From Chelydra serpentina (Eukaryota; Chordata; Testudines; Chelydridae): a stretch of 64,000 bases of DNA. The position numbers were made by a program, and so were the translations under genes. The stretch's first letter is position 1. The number at the start of each line of letters is the position of its first letter. The stretch spans positions 19,873,501-19,937,500 of the forward strand of contig JBAIAC010000027.1 in assembly GCA_037349315.1 (NCBI GenBank), in the 5' to 3' direction. The notes beneath the pieces are model-generated. The model was not told where the DNA came from. It did not search any database and saw only the letters and a program-made list of their open reading frames with translations. Shown piece after piece: positions 1 to 12,411 of this stretch.

Positions 1-1040
1 GCTAATGGGGGTGCGGTGCCCCCCGCCCCGGCTGGAACGGCGGGATCTCCACGGGTTATTCCAGCGCCCGAGCGCGAACTCCTCCCGGGCGCCCCGGCGG
101 GCTCCGAGCTCGCCGACCCGAGCCCGCGGCCAGGCGGAGCAGCAAGAAGCGAAGGCGGCTCATGGATCCGGCCGGGCGAAGTTCCGGGGCGAAGTTGGGG
201 GGCCCGGGCGGGCGGCGGCAGCCTCCGTGAGCCCCGCTCTCCGCGCGGTCCTGGGTCCGCGGTGCGGGGGGGCGCGCTTGGCCCCCTGCCCCGCAATGCG
301 CGCGCTGCCCCGCCGCGCTCCAACTTTTCCGGCCGCGCCAAAGCCAGCCCCGGGCGCGGAGCGGAGCGCGCCCTGCCCCGAGTCAGCCCCGCCGCGGGTG
401 GGAGCCGGAGCCGGAGCCGCCGCGGTGCAAAGCGGCGGTGCGCGCTCGGTGCAGGCGAGGCGATGCCAGCGCACGCCGGCCGGACCTGGGGGGGGCGGGT
501 CCCCCAATGCAAGGGGGGGCTCAGGGAGGGGCCAGGCCCCCCCAGCAGGTGCCACCCCCGGCTCCTCTCCCCGGCAGCTCCACGGCGAGGACGAGCCGCT
601 CTCCGGAGCCTGCCAGGCGAGTCAGCGGCAGAGCGACTCCCCCCTCCCTGCCAGGTTCCCCCGATCACGTGGTTCCCCCGGAGCCGCCTCCCCTCCCCGC
701 TCCTGGTCTCGGCGCTGCGATCCCGGCCCCGGCGCGCGCCGGGCTCCGCTGCAAAGCCCAGGGCGCGAGACGAGCCCCCCGAGGCCGCCCCGGGGGCTGC
801 AGGGCGTTTACCTCCCCCCCCCCACGCACATTTCGGGGGGGTGCATCTGGTGTGCACGGGCCCCGGAGCACCGCGGGGCATGGCCCGAGTCCCTGCTGCC
901 CCTCCAGAGCACCGCACGGAGTGGGGGGCGGGGGGTGCAACGCGCCCGGTGCAGGGTGCAGACCGTGCATGGGGCCCGGGGCCCCTCAGCGCCTTCTCCG
1001 CGCGCACGCCCTCTAGGGGCGGAGTAGCACAGCTCGGATT
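1..1040. promoter_or_regulatory. CpG island
   Basis: The first kilobase is very GC-rich and dense in CpG (runs such as gcgcgcgctg, ccgccgcggg, ggcgcgcgcc), and this ends sharply near 1040, where ordinary sequence begins. Islands like this usually mark promoters or first exons in vertebrates. Several overlapping frames stay open on both strands, which is expected from low A+T content and is not evidence of a protein. No TATA box, recognisable peptide or convincing splice signal was found. The island may belong to a gene that lies mostly to the left of the window. Confidence 0.6.
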
Positions 1041-1760
1041 CGCCTGCATCCTATAGACTCATTCTGCCTTGGGCCTTGTCTCTTCCCATGGGATGGGCCC
1101 CTGGCCCACATGTTTGCAGGCCACCCGGACGCTACATGGGCAGCTAGGCCCCCATTCTAGCTGCTTAGCGCTGCGCAGCAAAGCGGGGTGGGGGGTGCTG
1201 GAGCTGGCTTTATGCCCCTGGTTGCTGGTGTAGGAGATGGGGTGGAGGTGTCTGGAGGGCTTTGCTGGGTGACCCCATGATCCTTGATCGGCAGAAGGAT
1301 CCCCAGGGACTGAGCAGCTGGCTAAAGGTAGAGCTGCCCTAAGACTCCCCTACGTGGGGCCCCCAGGGCCAGTGCCTCACCCCTCAGTCAAACCCAATGA
1401 TCTAGCATGTGTCCCGTGGAGCTGTTTGTGTATAAACACCCCTGGGCCGCAATGACAAAAGGCCTTTAAACAGCAAGGCTGGAGAGGAGACCGCCTTGTG
1501 GTGCATCTGTCCAGGAGACCTCATGAAGTGGTCACCTCTGGCCTTAAAATCGATGGCTCCATGAAAAGCCAAGCTCAGATTCTGTTCCTTGCCCTGCCCC
1601 CATCGTTAGCCTTCCCCGCCCCTTGTGTCTTACCAGGCTGTAGGCTCCTTGGGGCAGAGACCGTTCCCTGTTGTAGGGACAGAATGTTCATTTAGACACC
1701 AAAATAGGTGGCCAGATCTTCGAACTGGCGTAGAGCTGGTGGGAGCTGGACTGTTTGGCA
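1041..1760. other. no gene recognised; old repeat fragment at its right end
   Basis: No coding exon or RNA gene is visible. At about 1630-1690 the phrase ggctccttggggcagagacc resembles the interspersed-repeat segment at about 33120 (agtctctgggggcaagggcc), so this is probably a decayed copy of a dispersed element next to the 35-bp array. Confidence 0.4.
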
Positions 1761-2192
1761 AACCCGGACCCAGTTGCGCGCGCTGAGCCCTGGGGGATCC
1801 AGCCCCAATCGCGGGCGCTGGGCCCTGGAGGATCCGGCCCCGATCAGGGGCGCTGGGCTCTGGGGGATCCGGCCCCGATCGCGGGCGCTGGGCCCTGGGG
1901 GATCCGGCCCCGATCGCGGACACTGGGCCTTGGAGGATCCAGCCCCGATCGCGGGCACTGGGGCCTGGGAGATCCGGGCTTGGGGGATCCAGCCCCGGTT
2001 GCAGGTGCTGAGCCCTGGGGGATCCAGCCCCGGTCGCGGGCGCTGGGCCCTGGGGGATCCGGCCCCAATCGCGGGCGCTGGGCCCTGGGGGATCCGGCCC
2101 CAATCGCGGGCGCTGGGCCCTGGGGGATCCAGCCCTGGTCGCAGTCGCTGAGCCCTGGGGGATCCAGCCCCGGTTGCGGACGCTGAGCCCTT
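1761..2192. repeat. 35-bp minisatellite, about 12 copies
   Basis: A GC-rich tandem array with period 34-35 bp. Each unit carries gggggatccagcccc or gggggatccggcccc, then gatcgcgggcgctgggccct. Units differ by a few substitutions and one is shortened near 1965-1990. All frames are largely open on both strands because the unit lacks stop codons, so the apparent Gly/Pro-rich proteins are artefacts. Read on the minus strand the unit contains GATCGGGGCC, a 10-mer that also occurs in the unit of the large array starting 1 kb further right. Confidence 0.9.
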
Positions 2193-3154
2193 TGCAATGC
2201 ACCCCGGAGCTGCAGTGACAATCTGTCCCCACGGATGCCAAGCTCTTTTCACAATGGGGCCCTGGCTTCTTTGGGGCCCGTGAGAGCTACTGTGATACAC
2301 AAAATCAATACAAAACCTCTGTCTAAACACCCCTCCACAACACACACAAACATCTCCCCGACCCCTGCTCACTAATACCTGGCTCCAAATGCACCCCCCA
2401 CGCACCCCTCCCAACATGTGTTGTTCCGCTTGCCCAGGTGACCCGCCTGCCCCCCTGGCCCTGGGAGAACGGTGCCTCTGCAAAGTCTCTCCCACCTCTC
2501 TGCCTTGTGCTCAGAGATCTTAGACAGTGCCAGAGGCGGAGACCCCGGTTGTGCTCCTTTGCCCGCCACGGGCCAAGAGACACATTTCCAAGGCGCAGCT
2601 GGAGCCCAAACAGAAAAGCCCGAGTGACCCTTGCAGCTAAATGGTAATAAATGAATGGAGCTGTTATTACTCCCTCGGCACGGCCTTTGCCAGCCACGCT
2701 GGCTGATGGGTTACGAAGTGAGGAGGGACCGGCGTGGAGAGATGGACAAGGGAGGCTGGGCTGAGCTTTCTGCTGGTGCCCGCTGAAATAAGCGACCGGG
2801 CTTAGGGAAGGGGCTCTCCGATCAAAGGGAAACGTGGCCACCTGGACGGGCTGCCTCGGCTTTTCTCCTGGAGGCCACGGGCCGCACCTAACTGGACTAA
2901 ATCAGTAGTGCTGCAACCTGCCTGGAAGTGCAGGTGATGGAGAGGGCGGGTCCCAGCACGCAGCGAGGCCAGGCCATGTGGCTCAAGGTGGCCGGTGGCA
3001 TGCTGAGATCAGTGGTCTCTACAGGCTGCAGGTCTGCATGGAAGATGAGACCGGGTGTCCGAGGGCTGCATTTGCCCGGGGGCGGGTCACATTTTTGGCT
3101 GCCTCCATATTAACGGATGTGAATCTTGCCCCGTGGGGCAGCCCCTTGCTGTTC
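2193..3154. other. spacer between two minisatellites, no gene recognised
   Basis: Unique-looking, moderately GC-rich sequence. There is no known domain and no RNA gene. Short frames exist on both strands but none resembles a protein I recognise. Confidence 0.4.
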
Positions 3155-3215
3155 TGTGTGGATATTTTAATAATAAAAAGTACAGTAGCCTGCAGTGGCT
3201 TAGCTGAGATCAGGG
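3155..3215 (-). repeat. 3' end of a dispersed SINE/LINE-like repeat, left remnant flanking the giant array
   Basis: The sequence has an A/T-rich tail (aataataaa) followed by gcagtggcttagctgagatc and then agggccccgctgtgccagg. It matches, in the same order, the reverse complement of the dispersed repeat at 33285-33366 (tttattactattgcagtgg, then ggctgagatctgggccccac). It is therefore the unamplified edge of the parent element from which the 43-bp array arose. Confidence 0.7.
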
Positions 3216-6200
3216 CCCCGCTGTGCCAGGCGCTGCACAGACCCGCCGAGATCGGGGGCCCCCGCTGTGCCAGGCGCTGCACAGACCCGCCGAGATCGGG
3301 GCCCCTCTGTGCCAGGCGCTGCACAGACCGGCCGAGATCGGGACCCCCGCTGTGCCAGGCGCTGCACAGACCCGCCGAGATCGGGGCCCCTCTGTGCCAG
3401 ACGCTGCACAGACCCGCCGAGATCGGGGCCCCTCTGTGCCAGGCGCTGCACAGACCCGCCGAGATCGGGGCCCCGCTGTGCCAGGCGCTGCACAGACCCG
3501 CCGAGATCGGGGCCCCCGCTGTGCCAGGCGCTGCACAGACCCGCCGAGATCGGGGCCCCCGCTGTGCCAGGCGCTGCACAGACTCGCCGAGATCGGGACC
3601 CCCGCTGTGCCAGGCGCTGCACAGACCCGCCGAGATCGGGACCCCCGCTGTGCCAGGCGCTGCACAGACCCGCCGAGATCGGGGCCCCTCTGTGCCAGGC
3701 GCTGCACAGACCCGCCGAGATCGGGACCCCCGCTGTGCCAGGCGCTGCACAGACCCGCCGAGATCGGGGCCCCTCTGTGCCAGGCGCTGCACAGACCCGC
3801 CGAGATCGGGGCCCACGCTGTGCTAGGCTCTGCACAGACTCGCCGAGATCGGGACCCCCGCTGTGCCAGGCGCTGCACGGACCTGCCGAGATCGGGGCCC
3901 CCTCTGTGCCAGGCGCTGCACAGACCCGCCGAGATCGGGACCCCCATTGTGCCAGGCGCTGCACAGACCCGCCGAGATCGGGACCCCCGCTGTGCCAGGC
4001 GCTGCACAGTCCCGCCGAGATCGGGGCCCCTCTGTGCCAGGCGCTGCACAGACCCGCTGAGATCGGGGCCCCTCTGTGCCAGGCGCTGCACAGACCCGCC
4101 GAGATCGGGGCCCCCGCTGTGCCAGGCGCTGCACAGACCCGCCGAGATCGGGGCCCCCGCTGTGCCAGGCGCTGCACAGACCCGCCGAGATCGGGGCCCC
4201 TCTGTGCCAGGCGCTGCACAGACCCGCCGAGATCGGGGCCCCCGCTGTGCCAGGCGCTGCACAGACCCGCCGAGATCGGGGCCCCTCTGTGCCAGGCGCT
4301 GCACAGACCCGCCGAGATCGGGGCCCCCGCTGTGCCAGGCGCTGCACAGACCCGCCGAGATCGGGGCCCCCGCTGTGCCAGGCGCTGCACAGACCCGCCG
4401 AGATCGGGGCCCCCGCTGTGCCAGGCGCTGCACAGACCCTCAGAGATCGGGGCCCCCGCTGTGCCAGACGCTGCACAGACCCGCCGAGATCGGGGCCCCG
4501 CTGTGCCAGGCGCTGCACAGACTCCCCCGAGATCGGGGCCCCTCTGTGCCAGGCGCTGCACAGACCCGCTGAGATCGGGGCCCCTCTGTGCCAGGCGCTG
4601 CACAGACCCGCTGAGATCGGGGCCCCGCTGTGCCAGGCGCTGCACAGACCCGCCGAGATCAGGGCCCCCGCTGTGCCAGGCGCTGCACAGACCCGCTGAG
4701 ATCGGGGGCCCCGCTGTGCCAGGCGCTGCACAGACCCGCCGAGATCGGGGCCCCGCTGTGCCAGGCGCTGCACAGACCCGCCGAGATCGGGGCCCCCGCT
4801 GTGCCAGACGCTGCACAGACCCGCCGAGATCGGGGCCCCGCTGTGCCAGGCGCTGCACAGACCCGCTGAGATCGGGGCCCCTCTGTGCCAGGCGCTGCAC
4901 AGACCCGCCGAGATTGGGACCCCCGCTGTGCCAGGCGCTGCACAGACCCGCTGAGATCGGGGACCCCGCTGTGCCAGGCGCTGCACAGACCCGCCGAGAT
5001 CGGGGCCCCGCTGTGCCAGGCGCTGCACAGACCCGCCGAGATCGGGGCCCCTCTGTGCCAGGCGCTGCACAGACCCGCCGAGATCGGGGCCCCGCTGTGC
5101 TAGGCGCTGCACAGACCCGCTGAGATCGGGGCCCCCGCTGTGCTAGGCGCTGCACAGACCCGCCGTGATCGGGGCCCACGCTGTGCTAGGCGCTGCACAG
5201 ACCCGCTGAGATCGGGGCCCCCGCTGTGCCAGGCGCTGCACAGACCCGCCGAGATCGGGGCCCACGCTGTGCTAGGCGCTGCACAGACCCGCTGAGATCG
5301 GGGCCCCCGCTGTGCCAGGCGCTGCACAGACCCGCCGAGATCGGGGCCCCTCTGTGCCAGGCGCTGCACAGACCCGCCGAGATCGGGCCCCCGCTGTGCC
5401 AGGTGCTGCACAGACCCGCCGAGATCGGGGCCCACGCTGTGCTAGGCGCTGCACAGACCCGCTGAGATCGGGGCCCCCGCTGTGCCAGGCGCTGCACAGA
5501 CCCGCCGTGATCGGGGCCCCCGCTGTGCCAGGCGCTGCACAGACCCGCCGAGATCGGGGCCCCCGCTGTGCCAGGCGCTGCACAGACCCGCCGAGATCGG
5601 GGCCCCTCTGTGCCAGGCGCTGCACAGACCCGCCGAGATCGGGGCCCCCGCTGTGCCAGGCGCTGCACAGACTTACCGTGATCGGGGCCCCTCTGTGCCA
5701 GGCGTTGCACAGACCCGCCGAGATCGGGGCCCCCCGCTGTGCCAGGCTCTGCACAGACCCGCCGAGATCGGGGCCCCCGCTGTGCCAGGCGCTGCACGGA
5801 CCTGCCGAGATCGGGGCCCCCGCTGTGCCAGGCGCTGCACGGACCCGCCGAGATCGGGGCCCCCGCTGTGCCAGGCTCTGCACAGACCCGCCGAGATCGG
5901 GGCCCCCGCTGTGCCAGGCGCTGCACAGACCCGCCGAGATCGGGGCCCCCGCTGTGCCAGGCTCTGCACAGACCCGCCGTGATCGGGGCCCCGCTGTGCC
6001 AGGCGCTGCACAGACCCGCCGTGATCGGGGCCCCGCTGTGCCAGGCGCTGCACAGACCCGCCGTGATCGGGGCCCCTCTGTGCCAGGCGCTGCACAGACC
6101 CGCCGAGATCGGGGCCCCGCTGTGCCAGGCTCTGCACAGACCCGCCGAGATCGGGGCCCCCGCTGTGCGAGGCGCTGCACAGACCCGCCGAGATCGGGGC

Positions 6201-9200
6201 CCCCGCTGTGCCAGGCTCTGCACAGACCCGCCGTGATCGGGGCCCGCTGTGCCAGGCTCTGCACAGACCCTCTGAGATCGGGGCCCCCGCTGTGCCAGAC
6301 GCTGCACAGACCCGCCGAGATCGGGGCCCCCGCTGTGCCAGGCGCTGCACAGACCCTCTGAGATCGGGGCCCCCGCTGTGCCAGGCGCTGCACAGACCCT
6401 CTGAGATCGGGGCCCCCGCTGTGCCAGGCGCTGCACAGACCCTCTGAGATCGGGGCCCCCGCTGTGCTAGGCGCTGCACAGACTTACCGTGATCGGGGCC
6501 CCTCTGTGCCAGGCGCTGCACAGACCCGCCGAGATCGGGGCCCCCGCTGTGCCAGGCTCTGCACAGACCCGCCGTGATCGGGGCCCCCGCTGTGCCAGAC
6601 GTTGCACAGACCCGCCGAGATCGGGGCCCCCGCTGTGCCAGGCTCTGCACAGACCCGCCGAGATCAGGGCCCCCGCTGTGCCAGGCGCTGCACGGACCTG
6701 CCGAGATCGGGGCCCCCGCTGTGCCAGGCGCTGCACAGACCCGCCGAGGTCGGGGCCCCCGCTGTGCCAGGCTCTGCACAGACCCGCCGAGATCGGGCCC
6801 CCGCTGTGCCAGGCGCTGCACAGACCCGCCGAGATCGGGGCCCCCGCTGTGCCAGGTGCTGCACAGACTCGCCGTGATCAGGGCCCCCGCTGTGCCAGGC
6901 GCTGCACAGACCCGCCGTGATCGGGGCCCCCACTGTGCTAGGCGCTGCACAGACCCGCCGAGATCGGGGCCCCCACTGTGCCAGGCGCTGCACAGACCCG
7001 CCGAGATCGGGGCCCCCACTGTGCTAGGCGCTGCACAGACCCGCCGAGATCGGGGCCCCGCTGTGCCAGGCGCTGCACAGACCCGCCGAGATCGGGGCCC
7101 ACGCTGTGCCAGGCGCTGCACAGACTCGCCGAGATCGGGGCCCCTCTGTGCCAGGCGCTGCACAGACCCGCCGAGATCGGGGCCCCCGCTGTGCCAGGCG
7201 CTGCACAGACCCGCCGAGATCGGGGCCCCCGCTGTGCCAGGCGCTGCACAGACTCGCCGTGATCGGGGCCCCCGCTGTGCCAGGCGCTGCACAGACCCGC
7301 CGAGATCGGGGCCCCCGCTGTGCCAGGCTCTGCACAGACCCGCCGAGATCGGGGCCCCCGCTGTGCCAGACGCTGCACAGACCCGCCGAGATCGGGGCCC
7401 CTCTGTGCCAGGCGCTGCACAGACCCGCCGAGATCGGGGCCCCCGCTGTGCCAGGCGCTGCACAGACCCGCCGAGATCGGGGCCCCCGCTGTGCCAGGCG
7501 CTGCACAGACCCGCCGAGATCGGGGCCCCCGCTGTGCCAGGCGCTGCACAGACCCTCAGAGATCGGGGCCCCCGCTGTGCCAGACGCTGCACAGACCCGC
7601 TGAGATCGGGGCCCCCGCTGTGCTAGGCGCTGCACAGACCCGCCGTGATCGGGGCCCACGCTGTGCTAGGCGCTGCACAGACCTGCTGAGATCGGGGCCC
7701 CCGCTGTGCCAGGCGCTGCACAGACCCGCCGAGATCGGGGCCCCCGCTGTGCCAGGCGCTGCACAGACCCGCCGAGATCGGGGCCCCTCTGTGCCAGGCG
7801 CTGCACAGACCCGCCGAGATCGGGCCCCCGCTGTGCCAGGCGCTGCACAGACCCGCCGAGATCGGGGCCCACGCTGTGCTAGGCGCTGCACAGACCCGCT
7901 GAGATCGGGGCCCCCGCTGTGCCAGGCGCTACACAGACCCGCCGAGATCGGGGCCCCTCTGTGCCAGGAGCTGCACAGACCCGCCGAGATCGGGGCCCCC
8001 GCTGTGCCAGGCGCTGCACAGACTTACCGTGATCGGGGCCCCTCTGTGCCAGGCGTTGCACAGACCCGCCGAGATCGGGGCCCCCCGCTGTGCCAGGCTC
8101 TGCACAGACCCGCCGAGATCGGGGCCCCCGCTGTGCCAGGCGCTGCACGGACCTGCCGAGATCGGGGCCCCCGCTGTGCCAGGCGCTGCACGGACCCGCC
8201 GAGATCGGGGCCCCCGCTGTGCCAGGCTCTGCACAGACCCGCCGAGATCGGGGCCCCCGCTGTGCCAGGCGCTGCACAGACCCGCCGAGATCGGGGCCCC
8301 CGCTGTGCCAGGCTCTGCACAGACCCGCCGTGATCGGGGCCCCGCTGTGCCAGGCGCTGCACAGACGCGCCGAGATCGGGGCCCCCGCTGTGCCAGGCGC
8401 TGCACAGACCTGCCGTGATCAGGGCCCCTCTGTGCCAGGCGCTGCACAGACCCGCCGAGATCGGGGCCCCGCTGTGCCAGGCTCTGCACAGACCCGCCGA
8501 GATCGGGGCCCCCGCTGTGCCAGGCGCTGCACAGACCCGCCGAGATCGGGGCCCCCGCTGTGCCAGGCTCTGCACAGACCCGCCGTGATCGGGGCCCCGC
8601 TGTGCCAGGCTCTGCACAGACCCTCTGAGATCGGGGCCCCCGCTGTGCCAGACGCTGCACAGACCCGCCGAGATCGGGGCCCCCGCTGTGCCAGGCGCTG
8701 CACAGACCCGCCGAGATCGGGGCCCCCGCTGTGCCAGGCGCTGCACAGACCCGCCGAGATCGGGGCCCCGCTGTGCCAGGCGCTGCACAGACCCGCCGAG
8801 ATGGGGCCCCCGCTGTGCCAGGCGCTGCACAGACCCTCTGAGATCGGGGCCCCCGCTGTGCCAGGCGCTGCACGGACCTGCCGAGATCGGGGCCCCCGCT
8901 GTGCTAGGCGCTGCACAGACTTCCCGTGATCGGGGCCCCGCTGTGCCAGGCTCTGCACAGACTCGCCGTGATCGGGGCCCCCGCTGTGCCAGGCGCTGCA
9001 CAGACTCGCCGTGATCGGGGCCCCCGCTGTGCCAGGCGCTGCACAGACCCGCCGAGATCGGGGCCCCCGCTGTGCCAGGCTCTGCACAGACCCGCCGAGA
9101 TCGGGGCCCCCGCTGTGCCAGACGCTGCACAGACCCGCCGAGATCGGGGCCCCTCTGTGCCAGGCGCTGCACAGACCCGCCGAGATCGGGGCCCCCGCTG

Positions 9201-12200
9201 TGCCAGGCGCTGCACAGACCCGCCGAGATCGGGGCCCCCGCTGTGCCAGGCGCTGCACAGACCCGCCGAGATCGGGGCCCCCGCTGTGCCAGGCGCTGCA
9301 CAGACCCTCAGAGATCGGGGCCCCCGCTGTGCCAGACGCTGCACAGACCCGCCGAGATCGGGGCCCCGCTGTGCCAGGCGCTGCACAGACTCCCCCGAGA
9401 TCGGGGCCCCTCTGTGCCAGGCGCTGCACAGACCCGCTGAGATCGGGGCCCCTCTGTGCCAGGCGCTGCACAGACCCGCTGAGATCGGGGCCCCGCTGTG
9501 CCAGGCGCTGCACAGACCCGCCGAGATCGGGGCCCCCGCTGTGCCAGGCGCTGCACAGACCCGCCGAGATCGGGGCCCCTCTGTGCCAGGCGCTGCACAG
9601 ACCCGCCGAGATCGGGGCCCACGCTGTGCTAGGCGCTGCACAGACCCGCTGAGATCGGGGCCCCCGCTGTGCTAGGCGCTGCACAGACCCGCCGTGATCG
9701 GGGCCCCCGCTGTGCCAGGCGCTGCACAGACCCGCCGAGATCGGGGCCCCCGCTGTGCCAGGCGCTGCACAGACCCGCCGAGATCGGGGCCCCTCTGTGC
9801 CAGGCGCTGCACAGACCCGCTGAGATCGGGGCCCACGCTGTGCCAGGCGCTGCACAGACCCGCCGAGATCGGGGCCCACGCTGTGCTAGGCGCTGCACAG
9901 ACCCGCTGAGATCGGGGCCCCGCTGTGCCAGGCGCTGCACAGACCCGCCGAGATCGGGGCCCACGCTGTGCTAGGCGCTGCACAGACCCGCTGAGATCGG
10001 GGCCCCCGCTGTGCCAGGCGCTGCACAGACCCGCCGAGATCGGGGCCCCCGCTGTGCCAGGCGCTGCACAGACCCGCTGAGATCGGGGCCCCCGCTGTGC
10101 CAGGCGCTGCACAGACCCGCCGAGATCGGGGCCCCCGCTGTGCCAGGCGCTGCACAGACTTACCGTGATCGGGGCCCCTCTGTGCCAGGCGTTGCACAGA
10201 CCCGCCGAGATCGGGGCCCCCCGCTGTGCCAGGCTCTGCACAGACCCGCCGAGATCGGGGCCCCCGCTGTGCCAGGCGCTGCACGGACCCGCCGAGATCG
10301 GGGCCCCCGCTGTGCCAGGCGCTGCACGGACCCGCCGAGATCGGGGCCCCCGCTGTGCCAGGCTCTGCACAGACCCGCCGAGATCGGGGCCCCCGCTGTG
10401 CCAGGCGCTGCACAGACCCGCCGAGATCGGGGCCCCCGCTGTGCCAGGCTCTGCACAGACCCGCCGTGATCGGGGCCCCGCTGTGCCAGGCGCTGCACAG
10501 ACGCGCCGAGATCGGGGCCCCCGCTGTGCCAGGCGCTGCACAGACCCGCCGTGATCGGGGCCCCTCTGTGCCAGGCGCTGCACAGACCCGCCGAGATCGG
10601 GGCCCCGCTGTGCCAGGCTCTGCACAGACCCGCCGAGATCGGGGCCCCCGCTGTGCCAGGCGCTGCACAGACCCGCCGAGATCGGGGCCCCCGCTGTGCC
10701 AGGCTCTGCACAGACCCGCCGTGATCGGGGCCCCGCTGTGCCAGGCTCTGCACAGACCCTCTGAGATCGGGGCCCCCGCTGTGCCAGACGCTGCACAGAC
10801 CCGCCGAGATCGGGGCCCCCGCTGTGCCAGGCGCTGCACAGACCCGCCGAGATCGGGGCCCCCGCTGTGCCAGGCGCTGCACAGACCCTCTGAGATCGGG
10901 GCCCCCGCTGTGCCAGGCGCTGCACAGACCCTCTGAGATCGGGGCCCCCGCTGTGCCAGGCGCTGCACAGACCCTCTGAGATCGGGGCCCCCGCTGTGCC
11001 AGGCGCTGCACGGACCTGCCGAGATCGGGGCCCCCGCTGTGCTAGGCGCTGCACAGACTTACCGTGATCGGGGCCCCTCTGTGCCAGGCGCTGCACAGAC
11101 CCGCCGAGATCGGGGCCCCCGCTGTGCCAGGCTCTGCACAGACCCGCCGTGATCGGGGCCCCCGCTGTGCCAGACGTTGCACAGACCCGCCGAGATCGGG
11201 GCCCCCGCTGTGCCAGGCTCTGCACAGACCCGCCGAGATCAGGGCCCCACTGTGCCAGGCGCTGCACGGACCTGCCGAGATCGGGGCCCCCGCTGTGCCA
11301 GGCGCTGCACAGACCCGCCGAGATCGGGGCCCCCGCTGTGCCAGGCTCTGCACAGACCCGCTGAGATCGGGGCCCCCGCTGTGCCAGGCGCTGCACAGAC
11401 CCGCCGAGATCGGGGCCCCGCTGTGCCAGGCGCTGCACAGACCCGCCGAGATCGGGCCCCCGCTGTGCCAGGCGCTGCACAGACCCGCCGAGATCGGGGC
11501 CCCCCCGCTGTGCCAGGCGCTGCACAGACCCGCCGAGATCGGGGCCCCCGCTGTGCCAGGCGCTGCACAGACCCGCCGAGATCGGGGCCCCGCTGTGCCA
11601 GGCTCTGCACAGACTCGCCGTGATAGGGGCCCCCGCTGTGCCAGGCGCTGCACAGACCCGCCGTGATCGGGGCCCCCACTGTGCTAGGCGCTGCACAGAC
11701 CCGCCGAGATCGGGGCCCCCGCTGTGCCAGGCGCTGCACAGACCCGCCGAGATCGGGGCCCCCACTGTGCCAGGCGCTGCACAGACCCGCCGAGATCGGG
11801 GCCCCGCTGTGCCAGGCGCTGCACAGACCCGCCGAGATCGGGGCCCACGCTGTGCCATTCGCTGCACAGACTCGCCGAGATCGGGGCCCCTCTGTGCCAG
11901 GCGCTGCACAGACCCGCCGAGATCGGGGCCCCCGCTGTGCCAGGCGCTGCACAGACCCGCCGAGATCAGGGCCCCCGCTGTGCCAGGCGCTGCACAGACT
12001 CGCCGTGATCGGGGCCCCCGCTGTGCTAGGCGCTGCACAGACCCGCCGAGATCGGGGCCCCGCTGTGCCAGGCGCTGCACAGACCCGCCGAGATCGGGGC
12101 CCCCGCTGTGCCAGGCGCTGCACGGACCTGCCGAGATCGGGGCCCCCGCTGTGCCAGGCGCTGCACGGACCCGCCGAGATCGGGACCCCCGCTGTGCCAG

Positions 12201-12411
12201 GCTCTGCACGGACCCGCCGAGATCGGGACCCCTCTGTGCCAGGCGCTGCACAGACCCGCCGAGATCGGGGCCCCCGCTGTGCCAGGCTCTGCACAGACCT
12301 GCCGAGATCGGGACCCCCGCTGTGCCAGGCGCTGCACGGACCTGCCGAGATCGGGGCCCCCGCTGTGCCAGGCGCTGCACAGACCCGCCGAGATTGGGAC
12401 CCCCGCTGTGC
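3205..12411. repeat. giant 42-44 bp minisatellite, about 215 copies
   Basis: The array has an almost unbroken period of 42-44 bp. The unit reads gagatcggggccccgctgtg, then ccaggcgctgcacagacccg and cc. Recurrent variants are cccctctgtgcc against ccccgctgtgcc (shifting length by 1 bp), ggctctgcac against ggcgctgcac, gtgatc against gagatc, cacggacctgcc against cacagacccgcc, and gggacc against ggggcc. Dividing the 9.2 kb by a mean unit of about 42.8 bp gives about 215 copies. Five or six of the six frames stay open for hundreds of codons because the unit has almost no stop triplets, and the mix of 42, 43 and 44 bp units rotates the frame. The predicted proteins (ARRCTDPPRSGP-, CQALHRPAEIGA- and similar) are translations of one DNA repeat in different frames, not genes. 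Higher-order duplications are present (see findings). Confidence 0.97.

Noticed and set aside
5..1056. Long overlapping frames of about 340 codons as a host gene
   Set aside because: Several frames are open on both strands across a CpG island. Low A+T explains this, and no domain was recognised.
3205..12411. CRISPR-like array
   Set aside because: There are no unique spacers: the whole 42-44 bp unit is repeated. The surrounding retroelements show vertebrate nuclear DNA.
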